Part shown: piece by piece, positions 1-8,275 of the stretch | Position numbering within the stretch: the stretch's first letter is position 1 | Layout of the letters: the number at the start of each line of letters is the position of its first letter | Origin: Paraburkholderia kururiensis JCM 10599 = LMG 19447 | GTDB lineage: Bacteria; Pseudomonadota; Gammaproteobacteria; Burkholderiales; Burkholderiaceae | Assembly: GCF_003986935.1 (NCBI RefSeq) | Contig: NZ_RJZE01000026.1 | Coordinates: 1-64,000, forward strand | DNA: 64,000 nucleotides | Direction: 5' to 3' | Position numbers and translations under genes: made by a program | The notes under the pieces: model-generated | What the model was told of the DNA's origin: nothing | Databases searched by the model: none | What the model saw: only the letters and a program-made list of their open reading frames with translations

Positions 1-443
1 GCGACACGCAGCGCTACCGGCTGGGCGTGAACCACCACCAGATTCCGGTGAATGCGCCGAAGTGTCCGTTCCACCACGCGTTCCACCGCGACGGCGCGAT
101 GCGCACCGACGGCAACCTGGGCGGCACCGTGAACTACGAACCGAACCGCTTCGGCGACTTCACGCAGGACCGCAACGCGGCAGAGCCGCCGCTTGCGGGC
201 GGCACCGTGGACCACTACGACCATCGTGAAGACGGCGACTACTACAGCCAGCCGGGCGCGCTGTTCCGCCTGTTCGACGCGGCTCAGCGTGAGCGCCTGT
301 TCGCGAACATCGCAGCGACCATCGACGGTGTACCGAAGGAAATCGTGGAGCGGCAGGTCGAGCATTTCCGCCGTGCCGATGCGGCGTATGCCGAGGGCGT
401 GATTGCAGCAATGGCTGCGCGGGCGGAAGAAAGGAAGGTGTAA
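1..443 (+). CDS. Catalase, C-terminal part (5' truncated by window edge)
   Basis: The reading frame is open from base 3 and ends at TAA 441-443. The translation carries catalase signatures: DTQRYRLGVNHHQIPVNAPK, then an HRDGAMR segment and GTVNYEPNRFG. These are the conserved region after the haem-tyrosine helix in clade 1/3 small-subunit catalases. The remainder is the usual C-terminal helical segment (RLFDAAQRERLFANIA) that ends the roughly 480-residue family. The enzyme decomposes hydrogen peroxide in the cytoplasm or periplasm; the missing N-terminus hides any signal peptide. The GTG at 27 is an internal valine, not a start. The active-site His and haem Tyr lie outside the window. Confidence 0.93.
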   Translation, partial: DTQRYRLGVNHHQIPVNAPKCPFHHAFHRDGAMRTDGNLGGTVNYEPNRFGDFTQDRNAAEPPLAGGTVDHYDHREDGDYYSQPGALFRLFDAAQRERLFANIAATIDGVPKEIVERQVEHFRRADAAYAEGVIAAMAARAEERKV

Positions 444-463
444 GAGACCTGAATAGCGGGGCT

Positions 464-483
464 GAACGGCGCCTGCGCCGTTC
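464..483 (+). terminator. Hairpin downstream of catalase, possible terminator
   Basis: GAACGGCG and CGCCGTTC form a perfect 8-bp stem with a 4-base loop, 20 bases after the catalase stop codon. There is no clear T tract after it, so it may be a weak or factor-assisted terminator or a 3'-end stabilising hairpin. Confidence 0.4.
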
Positions 484-616
484 GCCGCCTTATCGGTTCG
501 CCGTGGGGTTTAGGCGATGTGCGCTGCGTTGGCTCGCAGGTTCCTGGTTCGTGGTCCTGGTCCGCAGTCCTGGTTCAATTCAGGTCGGCAAATTCAGGCC
601 TGCAAGCCAGCCGTCC

Positions 617-985
617 TCAGTGGCCCGGCGAGGCGAGAGCGAGCCGGTTCGTCACGTCGGCGACGCCGCTCACGCCTTGCGCGCGCTGCGTGGCCAGCGC
701 GATCTGCCCTTCTTCCGGCACCGTACCGGTAAGCGTGACCTTGCCGCTGCGTGCGAGCACCGTGAGGTGGGCTGTGTCGACGCCGCCGCCCTTCACGATC
801 GCCTTGCGCACGGCACTCGAGAGCTTGCGGTCCGCAGAGCGCATCGCCTTGCGCGCCCCCGCCGCGCTGGACGGGTGCGCGGCGTGGTTTTCCACGGGAG
901 GCGCGTAACCCGTTTCGTCCGCGTGGGCAGCAATGCCTGCGGTGGCCACGGCAGTCGCGGCAAGCGTCATCCAGAACTTCTTCAT
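617..985 (-). CDS. Periplasmic BON-domain protein
   Basis: This 122-residue protein begins with an N-terminal signal peptide (MKKFWMTLAATAVATAGIAAHA). Residues about 48-115 match the BON fold pattern: SSAVRKAIVKGG, a strand-rich core with VLARSGKVTLTGTVPEEGQI, then QGVSGVADVTNRL. BON domains bind phospholipid surfaces or act in envelope stress (OsmY-type). It lies 119 bp downstream of the FtsH-like protease on the same strand, so the two may be co-transcribed, both acting at the envelope. The start ATG at 985 is followed at once by the signal sequence. The single BON domain makes it shorter than OsmY, which has two. Confidence 0.85.
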   Translation of the reverse strand: MKKFWMTLAATAVATAGIAAHADETGYAPPVENHAAHPSSAAGARKAMRSADRKLSSAVRKAIVKGGGVDTAHLTVLARSGKVTLTGTVPEEGQIALATQRAQGVSGVADVTNRLALASPGH

Positions 986-1104
986 TGCTTTTCTCCTCGA
1001 GTGAACAGTCGTTGAACGGCATGTCGAACGTTAGTTCACCGAGGCTTAAAAGTCCTTGGATGCGGCTTAATCGTTGTTCCGACGCCTGATTGCAGCGTGG
1101 GTTT

Positions 1105-3021
1105 TCAGGCTGCGGCCGCTTCCTGGGCGAGCCGCACGGCACCGCTACCCGTAGCCGCGTGTTCCTGAATGAGCCGGTACACCGTCTCGCCCGGCACGGT
1201 CTCCACTTCGAGCAGCCGGCCCGCAATCTCGCGCAGCACCGGTTCATTCGCTTGCAGCAGCGCGTGGCACGCGTCGTTCAATTCCGCGAGCAGCACGTTC
1301 GCGTGGCCAATCGCGCCTTTGAGTTGCAAGCCCGCCACCTGCTGTGGAAGCGCCGCGAGGCTGAACAGGTTGCCGTCCGCGTTGAAGCCGAACTTCGAGA
1401 CCATGTCGAGCCCGATGCGCGAGGCCTCCTGCAGGTCCTGCGCCGCGCCGCTCGACGCTTCGCCGAACACCAGCAGTTCCGCGTTACGGCCACCCAGCAG
1501 CACCTGAATCTCGTTGCGCATCTCCGTTTCGCGGTACAGGTGCTTGTCCTGCGTCTTCGTGATGAGCGCCACGCCCAACGCGCCGCCGCGCGGCAGAATG
1601 GTCACCTCTTCCAGCACGCCGGTGCCGAGCAGCGCGGCCACAAGGCCATGCCCGGCCTCATGCACGGCAATGCGCATGCGTTCCTCTTCGGAAAGCGCCC
1701 GCTCCGTGCCGTTCACGTCGCCAATGCGCGCAATCTTGATGGCCTCGATGAAGTGCGCCGACATCACTTCGTGGTCGCCGGCCTTGCGTGCGAGCAGCCC
1801 GGCCTGGTTCACGATCATCGAAAGCGTAGCCGGCGACAAACCTGTGGTGAGCCGCGCGAGCTGATAGAAGTCGATGCGGTCGATCTTCGTTTTCAGCTTC
1901 GTCGCGTAAAACCGCAGAATCTGCGCGCGGTCTTCGAGGTCAGGCAATCGCACGTTGACCGTGCGATCGAAACGCCCTGGCCGGCGCAGGGCTTCGTCGA
2001 GATTGTCCGGATGGTTCGTCGCGGCCACCACGATCACGCCTTCGTTGGACTCGAAGCCGTCCATCTCCGCGAGCAGTTGATTGATGATGCGGTTGCTCTC
2101 CGCTTCCACCGACCCACCGCCCGCATCGGTGCGCTTGCCGAGGCCGTCGGCTTCGTCGATGAAGATCACCGTGGGTGCGTTCTTGCGCGCGAGTTCAAAG
2201 AGGTGCCGAACCTTCTGGATGCCCACGCCGTAGTACTTCGCACTGAAATAGCTGCCCGTGATGGAGATGAAGTTCGCGCCGCACTCGCCAGCCAGCGCCT
2301 GCGCAAGACGCGTCTTGCCGACGCCCGGGCCACCCGTCATCAGCACGCCGCACGGGGCGCGCACGCCCATGCTCGTGAACTGCGCGGGCGCCGCGAGATA
2401 AGCCTGCACGTCGGCGAGCGCTGCCTTGGCTTCGCCTGCGCCAATCACGTCGCCAAAGCGCAGCGCGGGCGAACGTTCGAGCAGTTGCGCGCCGCCGCGC
2501 ATTTCGCGCCGCATGAACCACGCGAGCCCGCCGATCATGACGAGCGGCAGAAAGAGGCTCAGCATGTCGCGCGTGCGGTCCACGACGCTGGTCCAGCGCG
2601 CGGCGCCGGTGCGAACGTCCGCGTCCGGCAGCCACACCAGTTGATACGGCGCGCGCGTTGCGTCCTTCAGTTCACCCAGCAGCAGCGCGTTCGAAAACGC
2701 GCCGTTATGGTCCGCCACGAAATACTGCCCGCCCGCCGTGGTGGAAACCAGAATCGCATTGCGGCCCACGCCGATTGCCGCCACGTGCTGTTCGCGAATG
2801 TCGCTCAGCATGGCGGAGGCGTCTTTCTCGCGGCGCGTCCATGCCGATGCGTCGCTGCGCATCTGGCTTGCAATGCCTGTCAGCGCGGCCTGCGTGGCTG
2901 CGCCCTGCTGCTCGTGCCGCCAATACGCAAACGTCGCGGTGGCGACGATCGCCGTTGCGGCGACGGCGAGCATGACGTGCCGGCCAATACGTGACCACAG
3001 CGAATTCCGTGCGGGTTTCAT
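1105..3021 (-). CDS. FtsH-like membrane AAA+ zinc metalloprotease
   Basis: A 638-residue protein with the FtsH architecture: two membrane segments (about 17-34 and 154-171) flanking a periplasmic region of about 120 residues, an AAA+ domain and an M41 peptidase domain. Visible motifs are Walker A GGPGVGKT (about 230-237), Walker B VIFIDEAD, second-region-of-homology ATNHPDNLDEALRRPGRFDR, zinc site HEAGH (about 454-458) and the third metal ligand Asp in SSGAAQDLQEAS. Such proteases extract and degrade membrane and soluble proteins. The substrate-gripping pore loop reads KYYGVG where housekeeping FtsH has MFVGVG, so this is probably a divergent second FtsH. The ATG at 3021 is preferred over a TTG one codon upstream. 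Confidence 0.88.
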   Translation of the reverse strand: MKPARNSLWSRIGRHVMLAVAATAIVATATFAYWRHEQQGAATQAALTGIASQMRSDASAWTRREKDASAMLSDIREQHVAAIGVGRNAILVSTTAGGQYFVADHNGAFSNALLLGELKDATRAPYQLVWLPDADVRTGAARWTSVVDRTRDMLSLFLPLVMIGGLAWFMRREMRGGAQLLERSPALRFGDVIGAGEAKAALADVQAYLAAPAQFTSMGVRAPCGVLMTGGPGVGKTRLAQALAGECGANFISITGSYFSAKYYGVGIQKVRHLFELARKNAPTVIFIDEADGLGKRTDAGGGSVEAESNRIINQLLAEMDGFESNEGVIVVAATNHPDNLDEALRRPGRFDRTVNVRLPDLEDRAQILRFYATKLKTKIDRIDFYQLARLTTGLSPATLSMIVNQAGLLARKAGDHEVMSAHFIEAIKIARIGDVNGTERALSEEERMRIAVHEAGHGLVAALLGTGVLEEVTILPRGGALGVALITKTQDKHLYRETEMRNEIQVLLGGRNAELLVFGEASSGAAQDLQEASRIGLDMVSKFGFNADGNLFSLAALPQQVAGLQLKGAIGHANVLLAELNDACHALLQANEPVLREIAGRLLEVETVPGETVYRLIQEHAATGSGAVRLAQEAAAA

Positions 3022-3469
3022 CAATCGATTCCAGATAGGGGCCGCATGTCGAACATGAGCGTGGAACCCGGGGAGAAGAGATGTGCGAAGGTGTGGCCGG
3101 CGCGCGCAGGCGTTTTATTCGCCTGGTTCATGCCCGGTACGGCAGGCCGTTCATGCAGGGGATGCGTGAACCGCCGCGCAGATCGAATCCCGGCCCGCGT
3201 GCAGGCCGCCTGGGTCTCAGCAAAGGAACATCGCGATTACGACCCTCATTAATCGCAGTGCACCATGGGCATTATGCCTGCTATCGCAGGGCTTCATAAG
3301 GCCCGAAAAAGCGAATTTTTCCCCGCTATTTCCCCGCCATTTCCGTATTCGGCATTTATTACGGACTACTGGCGCATGCTTGCCGCGCCCCACCGAGGCA
3401 CAGCGCTTGCTCAACCACTGGACCGTCCGTGCACCGGCCGCGGAAGAGGAAACCATAAGGAGGTCACTC
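3022..3469. other. Intergenic region between FtsH-like and DUF1328 genes
   Basis: This 448-bp stretch separates divergent genes and should hold both promoters. No convincing coding frame, repeat or RNA was recognised. A locally AT-richer segment lies around 3295-3365. Confidence 0.5.
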
Positions 3470-3631
3470 ATGCTCTACTACGCTCTGGTCTTTTTCATCA
3501 TCGCGATTATTGCCGCCGCATTCGGCTTCGGCGGAATTGCAGCGGGCGCGGCAAGTATTGCCAAACTGCTGTTCTTCATTTTCCTCGTCATCTTCATCGT
3601 GACGTTGATCATGGGCCTCGTCAGGCGTTAG
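3470..3631 (+). CDS. DUF1328 (UPF0391/YtjA-type) small membrane protein
   Basis: The product is 53 residues, nearly all hydrophobic, with two membrane segments (about 3-20 and 29-49) separated by a Gly/Ala-rich turn, FGFGGIAAGAASIAKLLFF. This pattern is characteristic of DUF1328. The frame is open further upstream, but the ATG at 3470 is preceded by a strong ribosome site, AAGGAGG at 3457-3463, which decides the start. Family members are often induced by stress or at stationary phase; their function is not known. A rho-independent terminator follows, so the gene is likely monocistronic. Confidence 0.9.
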   Translation: MLYYALVFFIIAIIAAAFGFGGIAAGAASIAKLLFFIFLVIFIVTLIMGLVRR

Positions 3632-3660
3632 GCACGGCTCACGTTTGACTTCCCTTGCGC

Positions 3661-3714
3661 GCCCCCGGCAGCGCGCGGCCCACGCCGCGACCTGCCGGGG
3701 GCGTGGTTTTTTTT
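3661..3714 (+). terminator. Rho-independent terminator after the DUF1328 gene
   Basis: GCCCCCGGCAG (3661-3671) pairs perfectly with CTGCCGGGGGC (3692-3702), and a run of eight T residues follows at 3707-3714. It ends the DUF1328 transcript 30 bp after its stop and insulates the CdtB-like gene downstream. Confidence 0.92.
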
Positions 3715-3858
3715 CGTCCGGCTCTCTCCTGCCCGCGCATTCCCTGCGCATCGCACATCGCGACGCATTCACAAGCGCGGGCCTCGTACGTTCATACGCA
3801 TTGCCGACCGGCTTCGTGCGGTGGCGCGTATCGAACCGCTGTTCAAAGGAGAGACAAC

Positions 3859-4557
3859 ATGATCGTGGCTACATGGAACATGCAGGGCGGCGTCAACACG
3901 CCGTACATCAATCAGGTCGTGCAGCAAACCGGCGCGAACGTGCTGTGTCTGCAGGAATGCGGCAACCTTGCGGAACATCTGCAAGGACGTGCGCCCATCC
4001 TCAACGGCATGGGCGCGATCATCGGCTACACGGGCAACTTCCGTGTGGGGTATGGCTTCATGCAGTGCGTCTACTGGGAGAACGTGTGGGCGCAGGGCGG
4101 GCTTGCCGTACTGAGCAACATCGGCATCAACAACTACGGCATCCTGCCACCCGCCGCCGTGCATGGCTACGTACCCACGAACCCGCGCGCCATGCCGTGG
4201 ATTACCGTGCGCGACCCGTGGAACGGCAACGTCATCTCCGTCTACTCGATTCATAGCCCGCCCGTGGATGGCCTCCACACCACGCTTCAGCAAACCTGCG
4301 CCTGGAACAACACGCAGCTCGCACAGATCAACGCGATTGGCGGCACATGGGCCTGCGTCGGCGACTTCAACGCGGACCCGACTGTGCCGGGATTCGTGGC
4401 CCCGCCGGTGGGCAACATCGTGCGCGGCAATCGGGCGACGCAGCAAAGCGGCGGCATTCTGGATTACGCAGTCACCAACGCTATCGGCTTTGCGTATCAA
4501 CAGCAGACCCAACTGGCGGGCGCGTCGGACCACTACCCGCAGGTGTTCACGTACTGA
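3859..4557 (+). CDS. CdtB-like endonuclease/exonuclease/phosphatase-fold protein
   Basis: A 232-residue protein with the metal-dependent EEP (DNase I-like) motifs in order: ATWNMQGG (Asn7), LCLQECGN (Glu33), YSIHSPP (His132), VGDFNADP (Asp169, Asn171), GGILDYAV and ASDHYP (Asp224, His225). The spacing and the ATWN.QG, ILDYA and SDHYP wording resemble CdtB, the nuclease/phosphatase subunit of cytolethal distending toxin, more than ExoIII or sphingomyelinase. The start at 3859 follows AAAGGAGAG and gives a protein beginning directly at the first core strand, without a signal peptide. No CdtA- or CdtC-like lectin subunit lies nearby. The fold and catalytic set are well supported; the toxin role is unproven. 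Confidence 0.8.
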   Translation: MIVATWNMQGGVNTPYINQVVQQTGANVLCLQECGNLAEHLQGRAPILNGMGAIIGYTGNFRVGYGFMQCVYWENVWAQGGLAVLSNIGINNYGILPPAAVHGYVPTNPRAMPWITVRDPWNGNVISVYSIHSPPVDGLHTTLQQTCAWNNTQLAQINAIGGTWACVGDFNADPTVPGFVAPPVGNIVRGNRATQQSGGILDYAVTNAIGFAYQQQTQLAGASDHYPQVFTY

Positions 4558-4567
4558 GGCACGCGAA

Positions 4568-4966
4568 TCAGCGGTACGTCCATGCGCGATGAACGAGGAA
4601 GGTGGCCGGCGGCACGACGCAGGCCACCGCCGTGATGCCCGACCACGGCGCACCGCCTGCGAGTTGAACACTGCCCGAGACGAGCGCCGTCATCCCGAGT
4701 CCCAGCGCCGAGACCACGGCGAAGCGCCACGCGTTGCGCACGTGAACCGGCGCGGAGAAACTCCAGAGCGTATTCATCAGATAAGAGACGCCTGTCGCGC
4801 AGAGGAACGCAAGCACGTTCGCGAGCATGGGGGACGCCTCTGTCTTCACGATCAGCATCATGGCCACTATCGCGTGAACTGCGGTGGCCATGACGCCGGA
4901 GACCCCGAAACGCAGCAGCTTCACGATGTCGCGCGCAGTCCACGCCACGATTTCAGGCTGTTTCAT
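4568..4966 (-). CDS. GtrA-family membrane protein
   Basis: The 132-residue protein has four predicted membrane segments and the GtrA/PF04138 pattern: RFGVSGVMATAVHAIV at the N-terminus, a conserved YLMNTLWSFS loop, and a final segment ending in FLVHRAWTYR. GtrA-like proteins are thought to help flip or present polyprenyl-phosphate sugars for envelope or O-antigen glycosylation. Its start overlaps the end of the methyltransferase gene by 14 bp, which implies translational coupling in a methyltransferase-GtrA-GT2 unit. Confidence 0.87.
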   Translation of the reverse strand: MKQPEIVAWTARDIVKLLRFGVSGVMATAVHAIVAMMLIVKTEASPMLANVLAFLCATGVSYLMNTLWSFSAPVHVRNAWRFAVVSALGLGMTALVSGSVQLAGGAPWSGITAVACVVPPATFLVHRAWTYR

Positions 4967-5696
4967 CGGCGGTCAGTACGGCAAGCAGCGAGACGCCGAA
5001 TGGCAACGTATGTCGCGTCAGCCAGCGGCTCTCCGCGTGCATGGCTTGATAAAGCAGCGCGTTCACGGGTGGCACCGGAACGGCGTCACCTGTCGATCGT
5101 TCGCGGCGCAATAGCCGGTCGGCCCAGCGCGCGGCCACCGCAAGCGGAAACAGCAGCGTGTTGAAGTAGGTCACGTGCTGCGTCTTGCACCCTGCAGCAC
5201 GTGCGCAGTCTGCGAGTGCTCTGCGGCTGTAGCGCCGGCAGTGATGCAGAAACACGTCGTGGGGACTCCAGAGCCATTGATACGCGGGCACCGTCACCAC
5301 CATCGCGCCGCCAGGCGCGAGCAGCTTGCGCATCTGCGCAAGCGATCCCACGTCATCGGGAATGTGTTCGAGGCAATCGAAGAAGCAGATCAGATCGAAC
5401 TGCTGGCCATTGAACGGCACGTCGTCCGGGCAGCGGCCGGCGCGAATGTCGAAGCGGCCACCGGTCTTGCGGTCCGTGAGCCGGCGTGCCGTCTCGTCCA
5501 TCTCCAGGCCGCTCACATGCCCGAACTGTTCGAGCAGCGCGAGATTGCCGCCCGTGCCCGACCCCACTTCGAGCACGCGCGCCTGTTCCGGCAAGGCAAG
5601 GCGTTCCAGCACGGCGAGCAGCACGTCGCGGCGCCCTTTGAACCACCAGTGTTCGGCTTCCGTCTCGGCCATCTCGAGGTAGGCTTCGGGTGACAT
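4953..5696 (-). CDS. Class I SAM-dependent methyltransferase
   Basis: A 247-residue protein with the SAM-binding motif I VLEVGSGTGGNLALL, an acidic loop (SGLEMDETA), motif III FDLICFFDCLEHIPDD and a post-core LLAPGGAMVVTVPAY. This is the Methyltransf_23/11 layout typical of enzymes in surface-polysaccharide clusters. The N-terminal HWWFKGRRDVL is common in sugar- or lipid-carrier-linked methyltransferases of this group. The start at 5696 is supported by GAGGAG upstream. It sits between GT2 and GtrA and overlaps gtrA, so its substrate is probably the same lipid-linked glycan or its carrier (inference). Confidence 0.87.
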   Translation of the reverse strand: MSPEAYLEMAETEAEHWWFKGRRDVLLAVLERLALPEQARVLEVGSGTGGNLALLEQFGHVSGLEMDETARRLTDRKTGGRFDIRAGRCPDDVPFNGQQFDLICFFDCLEHIPDDVGSLAQMRKLLAPGGAMVVTVPAYQWLWSPHDVFLHHCRRYSRRALADCARAAGCKTQHVTYFNTLLFPLAVAARWADRLLRRERSTGDAVPVPPVNALLYQAMHAESRWLTRHTLPFGVSLLAVLTADETA

Positions 5697-5713
5697 GTCG
5701 GTCTCCTCTATTT

Positions 5714-6793
5714 TTAATGGCCCGCCGCGCGCGTCCGCACACCCGCGCGGCGGCGAGCGAAGTCGGGGCGCAGGGCTTGAGCGGTGCGCAAATCGCTGCG
5801 TCCGGCGCGGTTCACGCGTCCAACAGGCAGCGGCGTGACCTTGCTGTGGGTCTGATAACGGCGGCGAATCAGATACACGGGACGTTCTTTCGACTCGTAA
5901 TAGATGCGCCCGATGTACTCGCCCACCACGCCGATTCCGATGAGTTCGATGCCGCCCATGAAAAGCAACACCGAGATCACGGACGCGTAGCCCGGCACAG
6001 GATTGCCGAACAGCAACGTGCGACCGATGATGAAACCGCCGTACACGAACGCGAGCAGCGCGATGACGAGACCCACGTAGGTCCATGTGCGCAGCGGCAC
6101 CGTGCTGAAACTCGTGATGCCTTCGAGCGCGAAATTCCAGAGCCGCCAGCCCGAGAATTTCGAATGCCCCGCCGAGCGCGCCTCGCGCTCGTACTCCACC
6201 ACCACGGTGCGATAGCCCACCCACGCGAAGAGCCCTTTCATGAAGCGCCGACGTTCGGGCAGACTGCGCAGCGCGTTGACCACCTGGCGGTCCATGAGCC
6301 GGTAGTCGCCCACGTTCTCGGGCAGCTTCACTTCTGACAACAGGTTGTGCACGCGGTAATAGAGCCCGGCTGCGGTGCGCTTCGCAAATGAATCGCAGGC
6401 GCGATTGCTGCGCTTCGCCACCACCACCTCGGCACCCTCGCGCCAGTGCGCGATCATCACGGGAATCAGGCCCGGCGGATCTTGCAGGTCGGCATCGATC
6501 GGAATCACCGCGTCGCCGTTTGCCTCGTCGAGGCCCGCCGTAAGCGCCGCTTCCTTGCCGAAGTTGCGTGTGAGATCGATCACGCGCACGCGCGCATCGC
6601 GTGCACTCGCCGCGACGAGTTGATCCAGTGTGCTGTCGTGGCTACCGTCGTTGATGCAGACAATCTCGAAGCGGATACCTTCTATGTCTTCGAGTACCGG
6701 CATAACGCCAGAAAAGAACTTTTCGACCGCTTCGCCCTCGTTGTAGAACGGAACCACCAGTGAAACGAGCGGTGTGTGGTTATGGTTCGACAT
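5714..6793 (-). CDS. Family 2 glycosyltransferase, GtrB/DPM1-like, with C-terminal membrane helices
   Basis: A 359-residue protein. The GT-A domain (about 8-230) shows LVSLVVPFYNEGEAVEKFF, the nucleotide-sugar aspartates in CINDGSHDSTLD, the metal-binding IDADLQDPP, and FMKGLFAWVGYRT. Two membrane helices follow (about 238-262 and 272-295), then the family signature GEYIGRIYYESKERPVYLI. Such enzymes move a sugar from a nucleotide donor onto undecaprenyl phosphate at the inner membrane. The tail after about residue 310 is basic and low in complexity. A good ribosome site (GGGGAGC) precedes the ATG. It is the first gene of the GT2-methyltransferase-GtrA unit. Confidence 0.9.
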   Translation of the reverse strand: MSNHNHTPLVSLVVPFYNEGEAVEKFFSGVMPVLEDIEGIRFEIVCINDGSHDSTLDQLVAASARDARVRVIDLTRNFGKEAALTAGLDEANGDAVIPIDADLQDPPGLIPVMIAHWREGAEVVVAKRSNRACDSFAKRTAAGLYYRVHNLLSEVKLPENVGDYRLMDRQVVNALRSLPERRRFMKGLFAWVGYRTVVVEYEREARSAGHSKFSGWRLWNFALEGITSFSTVPLRTWTYVGLVIALLAFVYGGFIIGRTLLFGNPVPGYASVISVLLFMGGIELIGIGVVGEYIGRIYYESKERPVYLIRRRYQTHSKVTPLPVGRVNRAGRSDLRTAQALRPDFARRRAGVRTRAAGH

Positions 6794-6963
6794 GATGCTG
6801 CTCCCCGTATTGCTTGTATTGCGTGTGGTGTCGCCGCGCTTTGGGCACGGCGACGTTGTTCTTTCCAGGCGCTTCGTTGTGCGTACTTCGTCGTTTGTTC
6901 TTGCGCTTTAGGGTTCACGCACCCGGCAAGGTTCGATCGTTATGGTTCGTCCTGTTCAATGCT

Positions 6964-8271
6964 TCACGGCCAGCGTCGGCCGCGCAGATCGGCTTCGTCC
7001 GCGATGGGCAGGCATGGCGACTCGCGTCGCTCATGGCTCATCCGCACCATCACGAGCCCGAGCGCGACGAGTGTGGCAAGCGCCATGAACTGCAACGGCA
7101 CACGGCTCACCACGAGCAGCCCCGCGAGCGGCATCAACCAGAGCGCGGCGAGACATTCGCGCTCGCCCGCTCGCCATCCGCGCGCCAGCGCATGCCTCGC
7201 AAGCCACGCGGCGAATACCGCGTACCAGGTGAGGTCGTAGTCGTACAGGTAGGGGCTCACGAGCAGACTGGCGCCGATCAATGCGGCGGCTCGCAATGCA
7301 TAGGCGGCCTCGCGCGTCCATGCAAGAACGACGATGCCTGCAGCCAGCAACGCAGCGGCTCCCTGCAGGGCAAAGGCGAGCGCAACCGGTGCGTGCGACA
7401 GTTTCGCCATGGCGAAAAACGTCGGCATGCGGGCTAACGGCGCCGGCCCGTTCTCCACGTAGCGGGCCATCATGCCGACGTTGGCTACGAACGACACCAG
7501 TGCGTCCGCACCGAAAGCGATCGCGCTCAGCGCGAGCAGCGTGGCCACGGTGACAAGCAATGCGGCAAGCGCACGCCACGCACGGCCGCATAGAAGCGCC
7601 AGCGGAAACAACACCGCCAGATGTGGCTTGATAAACAGCAGCCCGAAGCAAATGCCGGCCGCAACCGGGTGCCGACGCAGCAACATCAATCCTGTTGCTG
7701 CAAGCGCCGCGGTCAGCAGGCTGCTCTGGCCCATTGCGGCGGCAAGCAGCGCAGCGGGGAAAGCGGCCGCAAGAAAGACAGCGTCGCCACGTGGCACGAT
7801 CGCCTTGATGGCCGCGACGAAGCACAGCCAGGTGCCGCCGCTCCAGATCATGGCCGCCAGTGGATACGGCAAGAGCGCTACCGGTTGCATGAGCAGCAGC
7901 GCAAAAGGCGGGTACAACCAGGGCAACTGGCCACCGGTCTCGCGCAGCGAAGGCACGATGCTCTGCTCGATAGCGGCAAGCCGATCCAGTTGCCATGCCT
8001 CGCCGCCGTGCCCGTGCAACGCAAGCCACGATGCGCTCCACGTAGGCAGAAAATCCAGCGCCAGAGGACTGAGACCAGGATGGCGCAGCACATACAGGCG
8101 GTACAGATAAATGCCCGCGAAGAGCAACTGGCAGGCAAGCACCGCAGCCGCGTAGATACGCACGCGCCGCCGGCCCAGCCAATGCGGGCGTCGCCTCGGG
8201 CCCGCTACGGGCAACTCGGCCAATGGCCGGTTCCACGCAGGCGACAGCGCATGACGGGCGAGCGGTCTCAT
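6964..8271 (-). CDS. GT87/DUF2029-family multispanning glycosyltransferase (second of two)
   Basis: The 435-residue protein has about ten hydrophobic segments and DUF2029 hallmarks: DFLPTWSASWLALHG, an extracytoplasmic LPWLYPPFALLLMQPVALLPY, AMGQSSLLTAAL, FGLLFIKPHLAVLFPLALL and SPYLYDYDLTWYAV. GT87 enzymes are polyprenyl-phosphate-sugar-dependent mannosyltransferase-like proteins that act on the periplasmic face. The start at 8271 is preferred because GGGAGG lies 8-10 bases upstream and the upstream paralogue stops 4 bp before it; a start 33 bp earlier would overlap that gene. It is a clear paralogue of the adjacent gene. Confidence 0.85.
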   Translation of the reverse strand: MRPLARHALSPAWNRPLAELPVAGPRRRPHWLGRRRVRIYAAAVLACQLLFAGIYLYRLYVLRHPGLSPLALDFLPTWSASWLALHGHGGEAWQLDRLAAIEQSIVPSLRETGGQLPWLYPPFALLLMQPVALLPYPLAAMIWSGGTWLCFVAAIKAIVPRGDAVFLAAAFPAALLAAAMGQSSLLTAALAATGLMLLRRHPVAAGICFGLLFIKPHLAVLFPLALLCGRAWRALAALLVTVATLLALSAIAFGADALVSFVANVGMMARYVENGPAPLARMPTFFAMAKLSHAPVALAFALQGAAALLAAGIVVLAWTREAAYALRAAALIGASLLVSPYLYDYDLTWYAVFAAWLARHALARGWRAGERECLAALWLMPLAGLLVVSRVPLQFMALATLVALGLVMVRMSHERRESPCLPIADEADLRGRRWP

Positions 8272-8275
8272 GGCA

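Noticed and set aside
1090..2994. 634-codon open frame on the plus strand
   Set aside because: It is the antisense of the FtsH-like gene, which has full motifs; the frame has Arg/His-rich composition typical of GC-rich shadows.
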